NCBI GenBank assembly: GCA_022821545.1
Contig: JAJEDJ010000043.1
Span: 1 to 64,000, forward strand
Reading direction: 5' to 3'
DNA length: 64,000 nucleotides
From: Caldilineaceae bacterium
GTDB taxonomy: Bacteria; Chloroflexota; Anaerolineae; Caldilineales; Caldilineaceae
This document shows positions 45,730 to 53,435 of the stretch, piece after piece. Below the pieces are notes generated by a model. It was not told the origin of the DNA. It saw only the letters and a list, made by a program, of their open reading frames with translations, and made no database searches. Both the position numbers and the translations under genes were made by a program. How positions within the stretch are numbered: the stretch's first letter is position 1; each line of letters opens with the position of its first letter.

Positions 45730-46587
45730 CTAAGCCTGCAACATTACCTTCTGTGCGTATCGATCCTCAATGGGTTGAACTGCCGCGGGATAGCTACCCA
45801 ACATCTTGACAAACGCCGCATGGTTGACCAGACCAAGAATAGCGGCGCCACAGTCGGGCTCTCGCCAGTGGCCTTCGACGTCCATATAAAATACATACTG
45901 CCACGGATAATCGCGGCGCGGGCGGCTCACCAATCTGAGAAGCTTGATTTTGCGGTCGGCAAATTCCCGGATGCAGGTTGACAACCCGTCTGGGTTGTGC
46001 GGCGTGGCAAAGACGATAGATGTCTTGGCATTTTGTGTCTGCCCCATTTCGCCTTTTCCGATGACTACGAAGCGTGTATAGTTGTAGCTCATGTCTTCAA
46101 TGTTCCGCTGGACGATCTCCAGGCCATAAATCTCTGCGGCCAGAGAACTGGCAATTACGCCCACATTCGGCTCCGGGCGCGCCGCCAGATCTTTGGCGCT
46201 GCCGGCTGTATTATACCAGGGAACGGCCTCGAGACAGTTGCGGTTGAGAAAACCTTCGCACTGCGACAAAGCCTGAGGATGGCTGCGTACCTGCTTGATT
46301 TTGTCGCCATTGCCAGGAGCCGTCAGCAAGTTGAGTTGCACGCGCAAAATGATTTCACCCTGAATTCGCAGGTCATGGTTCAACAACAGATCGCTGGCCT
46401 TGTTGATGCTGCCGGCGGCGGAGTTCTCCACCGGTACGACTCCCAATGCGGCGCGATCGTCGTCCAGAGATGAAAAGAGTTCTTCAAACGTCTTACAGGA
46501 CACGGTGTGGGCCCCGGCCCCGAACTGTTGATGGCCTGCTTGTTCGGAAAATGAGCCATGCTCCCCTTGAAATGCGATCACCGTCAT
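45730..46587 (-). CDS. pheA: Prephenate dehydratase
   Basis: 285 residues from ATG 46587, which has AGGAGG 9 nt upstream. The enzyme converts prephenate to phenylpyruvate in phenylalanine synthesis. Seen: N-terminal [28 protein letters not shown], the catalytic TRF motif in [10 protein letters not shown], and a C-terminal ACT domain ([21 protein letters not shown]...LRLVSRP) expected to bind phenylalanine as feedback inhibitor. There is no chorismate mutase domain. The gene lies downstream of the ThDP enzyme with 155 bp between, so it may have its own promoter and leader. Confidence 0.93.
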   Translation of the reverse strand: MTVIAFQGEHGSFSEQAGHQQFGAGAHTVSCKTFEELFSSLDDDRAALGVVPVENSAAGSINKASDLLLNHDLRIQGEIILRVQLNLLTAPGNGDKIKQVRSHPQALSQCEGFLNRNCLEAVPWYNTAGSAKDLAARPEPNVGVIASSLAAEIYGLEIVQRNIEDMSYNYTRFVVIGKGEMGQTQNAKTSIVFATPHNPDGLSTCIREFADRKIKLLRLVSRPRRDYPWQYVFYMDVEGHWREPDCGAAILGLVNHAAFVKMLGSYPAAVQPIEDRYAQKVMLQA

Positions 46588-46640
46588 CAGACCACTCCTC
46601 CTATCAATAAACCACAAGAAGATAAGGCCTTAAGAACGCG

Positions 46641-46689
46641 AAACCGCCGTTCTCCGCTGGATTGTGACAGCGCTGCGAGGCGGCGGTTT
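46641..46689 (-). promoter_or_regulatory. Hairpin in the pheA leader
   Basis: AAACCGCCG (46641-46649) and CGGCGGTTT (46681-46689) are perfect inverted arms with a 31-nt loop that itself contains the palindrome CAGCGCTG; a TAAGGCCTTA palindrome lies at 46623-46632. It may be the terminator of the ThDP gene or part of a pheA leader. No T-box motif, T-run or Phe-rich leader peptide was seen. Confidence 0.45.
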
Positions 46690-46742
46690 GCGCCAGAATC
46701 AGCAATACGGATGCGCTGTGCGAATATCCGGGAATGTCATCT

Positions 46743-48371
46743 TCAGATCACGACCTCGGCGGGATACAAACCCCGCCAGGGCCCAGGCATCTCTGCGACC
46801 GGCACTTCGATTACAACAGGCAGGTCTGCCGCGTAAGCATCGGTCAGCGCGTCACGCAGGCTGTCGGCGGAGTGTACGCGGACCCCCAATGCGCCGAAGG
46901 ACTCTGCCAGGGCAACAAAGTCGGGATTCACCAGGTCCGAGGAGATGATGCGGCCGGCGTAGAGCTCTTTCTGCATGCGGCGCACGTTGCCAAATGCTCC
47001 ATCGTTGAAGACGACCGAAACGGTGTTAATGCCATGCTGCACCGCGGTGGCTAGTTCGGTTGCGCAAAAAAGGAAGCCGCCGTCGCCGCTGATCGAGAGG
47101 ACCGATCGATCGGGAGCCGCTACCTTTGCGCCGAGTGCGGTGGGGAGGCCCCAGCCCAAGGTCGCCTGATAGTTGGGGGTAAGGAATGTACGCGGGTGGT
47201 ATACGGGCATTGCCAGAATACTGGCATAACCGACCTGCGTAATCTCATCGACAAAGATGCCGTCATCCGGCAAAGTGTCGCGGATAGCGCGAACGAAGTC
47301 CGTCTGGGGTTGGAACGAGTCAAAAAGATCTTCCATCTCCTTGTGCAGAGCAAGCATTTCAGCCACGCGCGAAGGCCTCGGTCGATTGTAGCGTGCCAGG
47401 GCTGGCAGCAGGGCGCGCAGGGCATCCTTGCTGTCGGCCGCGACCGTCACCTCCACAGGGGTTATCAGGTCTGACTCCCTAGCCGCGATATCGATGCGTA
47501 TCAGAGAGAGATGGTCGGGGCGCTTCCACTGAATAAACGGCTTGGTCAGTCGTGTTCCGATGGCGATGGCCAGGTCGGCCTGTTCCCAGAGGGGTTCGCC
47601 GGCTGCGTAGGTGTGACTGAACGGATGACGGCTGGAAAGGATGCCGCGCCCGCGACCGCTGGCGACGACAGGCGCCTGGAGGGCTTCGGCCAGTGCGCGG
47701 ACCTCTTCGCCCGCGTTCATTGCGCCGCCACCGACGAATATCACGGGGTTGCGCGCCTTTCCCATAAGCCGGGCTGCCTCTTCGATGGCGTCGGTATCCA
47801 CGGTGGGTCGTCGCACGGCCAGGGGTAGTGGATCGTCGCTCATCTCCGCCTTGCCGGCGAAGACGTTCAAGGGCACCTCCAGCCCGACGGGCCGCGGGCG
47901 GCCTGAACGCATTTCGCTGAGCGCCGTAGCCAACAGTTGCGGGAGTTCGCCGGGGCTTTCGGCGCGGCGCGCCCACTTGGTCAGCGAACGCATAACAACC
48001 AACTGATCCGGGATCTCGTGCAACATTCCGTAACCGCGGCCGATCTGGTCCTGATGGATCTGGCCGGCGAGGCAGAGAACGGGCGCATTTGTGGCGTGGG
48101 CGGTTGCGAGCGCGGCGGTGGTGTTAAGGAATCCGGGGCCGGGGACGACGACATAGACGCCGGTCTTTCCAGAGGCGAGCGCGTAGCCGAGGGCCATGTA
48201 GGCCGCTCCCTGCTCATGGCGCGAATGGATATGGCATATCTGGTCGCCGGCATCGTAAACGGCGTTGTAGAAGTGGTCGTTCTGCACGCCGGGTAGGCCG
48301 AAAATCGTGTCGATGCCGTGGGAGAGAAGGCCTTGGACAAGCGCTTCGCCGCCGGTACGGATGGTGTTCAT
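46743..48371 (-). CDS. ThDP-dependent enzyme of the acetolactate synthase family
   Basis: 542 residues from ATG 48371, preceded by GAAAGGG. The N-terminal domain has the activating Glu in HIHSRHEQGAAYMALGYA. The central domain matches the family, and the C-terminal GDGGFLFCATELATAVQHG followed by NDGAFGN is the ThDP/Mg2+-binding motif. It resembles acetolactate synthase, benzoylformate decarboxylase and glyoxylate carboligase relatives, so decarboxylation or ligation of a 2-keto acid is likely, but the exact reaction is open. No small regulatory subunit gene is adjacent, which argues against a biosynthetic acetolactate synthase. Confidence 0.86.
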   Translation of the reverse strand: MNTIRTGGEALVQGLLSHGIDTIFGLPGVQNDHFYNAVYDAGDQICHIHSRHEQGAAYMALGYALASGKTGVYVVVPGPGFLNTTAALATAHATNAPVLCLAGQIHQDQIGRGYGMLHEIPDQLVVMRSLTKWARRAESPGELPQLLATALSEMRSGRPRPVGLEVPLNVFAGKAEMSDDPLPLAVRRPTVDTDAIEEAARLMGKARNPVIFVGGGAMNAGEEVRALAEALQAPVVASGRGRGILSSRHPFSHTYAAGEPLWEQADLAIAIGTRLTKPFIQWKRPDHLSLIRIDIAARESDLITPVEVTVAADSKDALRALLPALARYNRPRPSRVAEMLALHKEMEDLFDSFQPQTDFVRAIRDTLPDDGIFVDEITQVGYASILAMPVYHPRTFLTPNYQATLGWGLPTALGAKVAAPDRSVLSISGDGGFLFCATELATAVQHGINTVSVVFNDGAFGNVRRMQKELYAGRIISSDLVNPDFVALAESFGALGVRVHSADSLRDALTDAYAADLPVVIEVPVAEMPGPWRGLYPAEVVI

Positions 48372-48596
48372 TGACAACCCTTTCGGACGTGTGGGCCAGG
48401 GCCCGTTGACATTTCGTTCGGGCTGGATAAGGGAAGCGGCAAGTCTCTTTGGCTACTTGGGACACCTCCGTGTAGAATTGCTCGTTCTTACTTCTTTGGT
48501 GGTCCTCTTGTTCAATGGTTGGGCGTCGCGTCTCTCATTAGAGGGCGGGCTTGGTTGTAAATTGAGCCCTTTTGTCCTTCATTGTTATTCCCTCTC

Positions 48597-48784
48597 TAAG
48601 ATAAGGGGACTATATCACAAAATAATATCGTAGGGATAGTTTCCCCAGGAAGATTGTATCTAAATTGGATGAAAATGTTGACATGCGCCGTAAGATAAGG
48701 GAACTGTATCACAAAGTAATATCATAGGGATAGTTTCCCCAGGGAGATTGTATCTGAATTGGATGGAAATGTTGACATGTGCCG
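48597..48784. repeat. 94-bp tandem direct repeat, AT-rich
   Basis: Two exactly adjacent copies of 94 bp (48597-48690 and 48691-48784) differ at about eight positions, all transitions. Each begins TAAGATAAGG, contains AGGGATAGTTTCCCC and ends with GTTGACATG(C/T)GCCG. Within each copy a GGGGACTAT-type segment is nearly inverted to ATAGTTTCCCC. The repeat is AT-rich compared with its surroundings and ends about 55 bp before the transposase remnant. The preceding 225 bp (48372-48596) hold only the upstream region of the ThDP gene. Confidence 0.88.
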
Positions 48785-48838
48785 ATAGAAGAAGCTGACA
48801 GGATAGTGAGTTCACGACCTGATAGGGGGAGGGAACTC

Positions 48839-49048
48839 ATGACGGAAATGAAGGCGTCTTCTTTAGTTGAGCACTTTGCGGGATTGGAAGACCCGCGTAT
48901 TGAACGGACGCAGCTTCATCAGTTGACAAAGGGACAACTGCTGGCAGTAGATGGGAAAACGGTACGCCGTTCGCACGATCAAGCCCGACAGAAGAGGCCA
49001 TTGCATTTAGTCAGTGTCTGGTCTGCAGCGGGAGTCCGAGCTGGCTGC
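48839..49048 (+). pseudogene. Transposase remnant, ISAs1 family
   Basis: About 70 codons match ISAs1-type transposases in two pieces. The N-terminal LVEHFAGLEDPRIERTQLH is joined directly to LAVDGKTVRRSHDQARQK and PLHLVSVWSAA, which normally lie much further along the protein. The piece between and everything after are missing, so this is a decayed element with an internal deletion. GGGGGAGGGA precedes the ATG. The frame continues into the following gene as noise. Confidence 0.8.
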
Positions 49049-49166
49049 ACTTACCTGGCAACGGTAGGGGACAGTGCCGGTCCGTGCTATACTCCGCTTT
49101 GGCTCGCAATGTACTGCATTCCATCGAAACTCCTGATACACACCTATCAAATCCTTACAACTGACC

Positions 49167-50054
49167 ATGCCATACTCATTCCAGATCGGTTCCATACCCT
49201 GCCACATCGTCAGCGACGGCCGCCAGCTGGTGGACGGCGGCGGCTTCTTTGGTCTCGTGCCACGTGTTCTGTGGGAGCGCGTCATCCGCCCCGACGACAA
49301 GAACCGCATCCCTGTGCAGATGCGGTCGCTGCTCATCCAATCATCGGCCGGCCTGATCCTGGTCGACACCGGCCAGGGCGACAAGATCAGCGCCAAGGAG
49401 AGGCGCATCTTCGGCATGGACGACGGCAACCGGAGACTCGCCGCAGACCTGCACAGCGCCGGCTTCAGCCCGGAGGATGTCGATATCGTGCTGATGACGC
49501 ACCTGCACGCGGACCATGCCGGCGGTTGCACCCACTGGAGCGATCCCGCCGATCCCGAGAGCGAGGCCGTCCCCTCCTTCCCCAACGCCCGCTATCTCAT
49601 CCAGCGGCTTGAGATGGCGGAAGCGGCCTTCCCCAACGAACGCACGCGCGGCACCTACTTCCCCGACAACTGGGAGCCCCTGCGCCGCACGGGCCAGCTG
49701 GAGCTCGTTGACGGCGATCAGGCCCTGGCGAGGGGCGTCCGTACGGCAACAGTGCCAGGGCATACGGCGAGCATCCAAGTCGTATGGGTAGAGGACGGCG
49801 GCGAATCGCTCCTCTTCCTGGGGGACGCTTGCAGCTGGGCGGCGCACCTGGACCGGCTGGCGTGGGTGCCTTCCTTCGATCTCGACCCGATGCGGAGCAT
49901 CGAGGGCAAGCGCAATCTACGCAGAGAGGCTGAGGAGAAGGAGGCGTTGCTCGTGTTCCAGCACGACGGGCAGGTTGTGACCGGACGGTTGCGGGCGGGC
50001 GCGCGCGGGCCTGTGGTTGAGCCTGTGATTACGGAGGAGGCTTGGCCGGAGTGA
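49167..50054 (+). CDS. Metallo-beta-lactamase-fold hydrolase (copy 1)
   Basis: 295 residues. The metal site THLHADHAGG is complete, as are LVDTGQGD upstream, PGHTASIQVV and FLGDACSWAAH. It resembles lactonase/hydrolase members that open small lactones or esters rather than true beta-lactamases; no signal peptide is present. No SD is visible before ATG 49167, and the gene begins only about 120 bp after the transposase remnant, so its original promoter may have been replaced. A close paralogue follows. Confidence 0.87.
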   Translation: MPYSFQIGSIPCHIVSDGRQLVDGGGFFGLVPRVLWERVIRPDDKNRIPVQMRSLLIQSSAGLILVDTGQGDKISAKERRIFGMDDGNRRLAADLHSAGFSPEDVDIVLMTHLHADHAGGCTHWSDPADPESEAVPSFPNARYLIQRLEMAEAAFPNERTRGTYFPDNWEPLRRTGQLELVDGDQALARGVRTATVPGHTASIQVVWVEDGGESLLFLGDACSWAAHLDRLAWVPSFDLDPMRSIEGKRNLRREAEEKEALLVFQHDGQVVTGRLRAGARGPVVEPVITEEAWPE

Positions 50055-50146
50055 TGTCAGGCTGAAGGTGGGAAGTGTCCGATGGAGGGACCGGCTTTCA
50101 GACTGATTCACAGATTTTCAGGCAGACTTATGGTGAGGACTAACCA

Positions 50147-51040
50147 ATGCCATACTCATTTCAGGTCGGTTCCATCCCGTGTCATATCGTCAGCGACGGC
50201 CAACAGCTGATCGACGGGGGAAGTTTTTTTGGTCTCGTACCGCGTGTTCTGTGGGAGCGGATCATCAGCCCGGACGAGAAGAACCGGATCCCGGCTCAGA
50301 TGCGCTGCCTGCTCGTTCAGTCGCCGGCGGGGTTGATCCTGGTGGACACGGGCCAGGGGGACAAGATTTCCGCCGAGTACCGGCGAAGTTTCGGCATGGA
50401 TGACAGCAACCTGCGGCTGGAGGCGGATATGCGCCGGGTCGGTTTCGGCCCGGAGGATGTCGATATCGTGCTGCTGACGCATTTGCACGCCGACCACTGC
50501 GGCGGCAATACGCGCAGGAGCGACCCCGCGGACCCGGAGAGCGAGGTTGTCCCCACCTTCCCGAACGCCCGCTACCTGATCCAGCGCCTGGAGATGGCCG
50601 AGGCGACTTTCCCCAATGAACGGACGCGCGGACATTACTTTCCCGAAAACTGGGAGCCGCTGCGCAGTTCGGGCCAACTGGAGATTGTGGACGGGGACCA
50701 GGAGCTGGCCGCGGGTGTGCGCTCGGTTACGGCGCCTGGACATACGGGGAGCATGCAGGTGGTGTGGGTGGAAGAAGGGGGTGAGTCGCTCCTGTTCCTG
50801 GGGGACGCGTGCAGCTGGGCGGCGCACATGGAACGGCTGGCATGGGTACCGGCATTTGATCTGGAACCGATGCGCAGCATCGAGGGTAAACGCAATCTGC
50901 GCCGGCAGGCGGAGGAGAAGGAGGCGCTATTGGTGTTCCAGCATGACAGCCAGGTTGTGACAGGACGGTTGCGCCCCAGCGAGCACGGGGCCGTCGTGGA
51001 GCCGGAGATTACGGAGGAGGCTTGGCCTGACGGAAGCTAA
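50147..51040 (+). CDS. Metallo-beta-lactamase-fold hydrolase (copy 2)
   Basis: 297 residues, about 80% identical to copy 1 by eye and colinear over the full length. The metal site reads THLHADHCGG, with PGHTGSMQVV and FLGDACSWAAH. GGTGAGGAC about 8 nt before ATG gives it a better ribosome site than copy 1. The pair probably arose by tandem duplication. The same remarks on substrate apply: a small lactone or ester is plausible, not proven. Confidence 0.87.
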   Translation: MPYSFQVGSIPCHIVSDGQQLIDGGSFFGLVPRVLWERIISPDEKNRIPAQMRCLLVQSPAGLILVDTGQGDKISAEYRRSFGMDDSNLRLEADMRRVGFGPEDVDIVLLTHLHADHCGGNTRRSDPADPESEVVPTFPNARYLIQRLEMAEATFPNERTRGHYFPENWEPLRSSGQLEIVDGDQELAAGVRSVTAPGHTGSMQVVWVEEGGESLLFLGDACSWAAHMERLAWVPAFDLEPMRSIEGKRNLRRQAEEKEALLVFQHDSQVVTGRLRPSEHGAVVEPEITEEAWPDGS

Positions 51041-51219
51041 CTACAGTCACAGGATGGCACTGAATGCACTTGTCGGCACAGATCGGCTACTTATTGGGAG
51101 TATCATTTTCCATCATAGTATTCGTTATCGTAACCTTAGCGACCTTAACTTGAAAAAACGACAAGACTAACAATTCCATTTCGAATCACTCTGCGTTACT
51201 CAACTAGGAAAAGACCCTA

Positions 51220-51648
51220 GTGAACGCACCCCAAATCGTTGTAGATACAAATGTGCTTATTGCCGCCCTCCGTTCTCGACGAGGAGCGGCGTACCGGCTA
51301 CTGATGCTTGTCGGCAGAGGACTGTTCGATGTCAACCTTTCGGTTTCGCTTTTTGCCGAGTATGAGGCTGTTGCAAAACGGATGCTTGACCAGACGGCAT
51401 TGACAGAGCAAGAACTCGAAGAAATTCTGGACTACCTGTGTGCTGTTTCAAACAAAAGAAGTGTATTTTATCTGTGGCGTCCATTTTTACAAGATCCCGG
51501 AGATGACATGGTACTTGAATTAGCGGTCGCCGCGCGAGTACAATACATTGTGACGTACAATAAAAGAGACTTCAGGGGCAGTGAAGAATTCGGGTTCCAA
51601 GTTGTGACCCCGAAAGAGTTCCTTGACCAAATAGGACAGCTACGATGA
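51220..51648 (+). CDS. PIN-domain ribonuclease toxin
   Basis: 142 residues starting at GTG with AGGA about 9 nt upstream. VVDTNVLIAAL at the N-terminus supplies the first catalytic Asp; acidic residues in LFAEYEAVAKR and the late DPGDDMVLELAVAA, with YIVTYNKRDF following, complete the PIN active site. It belongs with the putative-toxin PIN family (TIGR00305-like) rather than classical VapC. The gene is AT-richer than its neighbours, as mobile toxin-antitoxin loci often are. It overlaps the antitoxin gene. Confidence 0.86.
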   Translation: MNAPQIVVDTNVLIAALRSRRGAAYRLLMLVGRGLFDVNLSVSLFAEYEAVAKRMLDQTALTEQELEEILDYLCAVSNKRSVFYLWRPFLQDPGDDMVLELAVAARVQYIVTYNKRDFRGSEEFGFQVVTPKEFLDQIGQLR

Positions 51649-51884
51649 CAACAATAAGTCTATCCATTCCTGAATCACTTCACTCTACTGTCCTTGATAT
51701 AGTCGAACGCGAAGGCATGTCCATTGAACAGTTCATAACTTTGGCTATGGCTGAGAAAGCATCGGCGATTGCAACCGAGGCCTATCTTGAGGCGCGTGCG
51801 AATCAAGGGAGCAGGGAGAAGTTCCTTGCAGCCATGTCGAAAGTGGAGGACATAGACCCGCCAGATGAGAGGGATCGACTGTAG
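51645..51884 (+). CDS. Ribbon-helix-helix antitoxin
   Basis: 79 residues. The N-terminal strand TTISLSIPESLHSTVLDIVEREGMS plus IEQFITLAMAEKAS is a ribbon-helix-helix DNA-binding pattern; the acidic C-terminal half (KVEDIDPPDERDRL) would cover the toxin. Its ATG overlaps the toxin stop by four bases (ATGA). The toxin-first order is the reverse of most VapBC loci. It would neutralise the PIN protein and repress the pair. Confidence 0.78.
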   Translation: MTTISLSIPESLHSTVLDIVEREGMSIEQFITLAMAEKASAIATEAYLEARANQGSREKFLAAMSKVEDIDPPDERDRL

Positions 51885-51930
51885 TGCCCTTGTCCGCTCG
51901 GCCTTTTCTGAGTAGGGCTTTGCCGCACCT

Positions 51931-53172
51931 TCAATCCGCCGACCCCGCAGCCGGCGCCATCGGCAGAGCAGTGGCAATGCGCGTGCGCAAAAATACGGCG
52001 CACAGGGCGGCGAACAGGGGCATCACCGCGACAACGTGCATGACGCCCGAAAGAGTGTAGTAATCAGCGATAGGGCCGGCCAAGCCCATCCCCAACGCGC
52101 CTGAGGCGAAGGTAAAGCCGAGGATGGCGCCGCTGGCCAACCCCTGCCTGTTCGGCAAAAACCTCTGGGCCATGACAACCAGAATACTGTGGGGAATACC
52201 TACGAGGAAACCGGCGGCGAAGGCCAGCGGGAAGAACACCCAATCGTGTACGATATCGAGCATCAGCCAGGAGAAAGGCGTTGCGGCCAGAAGCGACCAC
52301 AGTAGAATCTTGGGTTGATCATAGCGATCGCCGAGAACGCCGCCCGTCATGGAGCCGAGGGCGATGGCCACACTGGGGACGCCGACCATAAAGCCGAACT
52401 GCGTCGGCGTAAAACCCAGGTCGGCGAAGTACTTGGGTAGAAGACCATAAAAGATCTGGTGAACTGAAGCCCGCAGCGCCACCAGCACGGCAAAGGCCAC
52501 CAGCGCCACCCAGCGCCTGTTAGATTGTGCAGCGCGGTCTGACCCAGAGCGAGCGCGCGCGACTCGTCGTTGCAGGCGCCGCCGCTGCTCTAATGTAGCG
52601 GGCGGCGGCGGTTCCTCCTCGACTCGCACCAGCGGCTTGCGCAGGCCAATGGCCATCCACACCACGAACGGAAGCGTCGCGATTGCCATGATGCGGGGGC
52701 CGAGCATCCAGATCTCTTCCAACAGGACGCCCGCAATCATCGGCCCTAACGCCAGCCCCATCTGCCCCAGCAGGAAGAAGACTGATGTCCCCGTCGTTGC
52801 CCTGTGGCCGCCGGCCGCGCCCGCGTTCATCGCGCCCTGGGGATGGAACGCGCCGCTGCCCAGCGAGGCGACCGTCATCAGCGTGATCAGCGTGAAGTAG
52901 TTCTGCGAGAAGGTGGCCGCGTAGTAGAAGACTGCGGTCCACAACAGCCCGACCGCACCGAGCCAGCGCCCTCCGAAACGGTCGGCGAGCACGCCGAAAA
53001 AGGGCTGGGTGAGCGAGCCCATCAGCGCGTAGGCCATCCCTCCCAGCCCGATCTGCGCATTTGTTATATTGAAAGGCACGGCAAGAACGGCCAGGATCAT
53101 GGCAATCGAAGCGTTCAGGATATCGATTGCCATGTGGCCGAACGACACGGCGCTGAGCCGTCTGAGATTCAT
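51931..53172 (-). CDS. Major facilitator superfamily transporter
   Basis: 413 residues with 12 predicted membrane segments and a charged central loop (about 190-215: VEEEPPPPATLEQRRRLQRR). The MFS loop signature is visible as GVLADRFGGRW and, in the second half, GGVLGDRYDQPK. ATG 53172 has GGGA 8 nt upstream; GTG 53178 is an alternative. It resembles the fosmidomycin-resistance/multidrug group by size and loops, but the substrate cannot be assigned. It is divergent from the family-1 importer and shares its control region. Confidence 0.87.
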   Translation of the reverse strand: MNLRRLSAVSFGHMAIDILNASIAMILAVLAVPFNITNAQIGLGGMAYALMGSLTQPFFGVLADRFGGRWLGAVGLLWTAVFYYAATFSQNYFTLITLMTVASLGSGAFHPQGAMNAGAAGGHRATTGTSVFFLLGQMGLALGPMIAGVLLEEIWMLGPRIMAIATLPFVVWMAIGLRKPLVRVEEEPPPPATLEQRRRLQRRVARARSGSDRAAQSNRRWVALVAFAVLVALRASVHQIFYGLLPKYFADLGFTPTQFGFMVGVPSVAIALGSMTGGVLGDRYDQPKILLWSLLAATPFSWLMLDIVHDWVFFPLAFAAGFLVGIPHSILVVMAQRFLPNRQGLASGAILGFTFASGALGMGLAGPIADYYTLSGVMHVVAVMPLFAALCAVFLRTRIATALPMAPAAGSAD

Positions 53173-53194
53173 GCGCACTTTCCCGGCAGAGGAA

Positions 53195-53208
53195 GTAAAC
53201 CGGTTTAC
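53195..53208. promoter_or_regulatory. LacI/GalR-type operator-like palindrome
   Basis: GTAAACCGGTTTAC is a perfect 14-bp palindrome with the central CG and AAACCGGTTT core typical of LacI-family operators. It lies downstream of the predicted MFS start, in the roadblock position, and about 95-105 bp upstream of the importer's -35 box. The regulator is not in the window. Confidence 0.6.
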
Positions 53209-53240
53209 CTGTCGGCAGGTTATCCCGGGCGTCTAGCGCA

Positions 53241-53269
53241 ATTCTATCAGCACCTGCGCCCGTTATCAA
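53241..53269 (-). promoter_or_regulatory. Sigma-70-like promoter for the MFS gene
   Basis: On the minus strand TTGATA (53269-53264) and TAGAAT (53246-53241) are 17 nt apart, each five of six bases. The transcript would start near 53234 and run through the palindrome at 53195-53208. Confidence 0.65.
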
Positions 53270-53301
53270 AGCGGAACCGGACAGTTAATGACAAGAACGG
53301 T

Positions 53302-53329
53302 TTGACAGATCCCTGCTTAATGCTATACT
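53302..53329 (+). promoter_or_regulatory. Strong sigma-70-like promoter for the family-1 importer
   Basis: A perfect TTGACA (53302-53307) is 16 nt from TATACT (53324-53329), and TGC before the -10 box makes it an extended -10. The leader to the binding-protein ATG is about 100 nt. This is the best-matching promoter in the window. Confidence 0.75.
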
Positions 53330-53435
53330 GCCCATCGTGCCCCGACCTCAACTTGGAGAAGCAGTTCCCAGACAGATTTCCACGGAATAATTCCACTTCC
53401 CATTGGCATCCAAATAAGACTCTCAGGAGGAAAAG

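Noticed and set aside
46588-46742. Possible T-box or phenylalanine attenuator before pheA
   Set aside because: There is a hairpin but no T-box sequence, no Phe-rich leader peptide and no T-run after the stem.
49049-49612. Continuation of the transposase-remnant frame into the metallo-beta-lactamase gene
   Set aside because: After about codon 70 the similarity to ISAs1 stops, and the frame becomes Arg/Pro-rich noise over a real gene in another frame.
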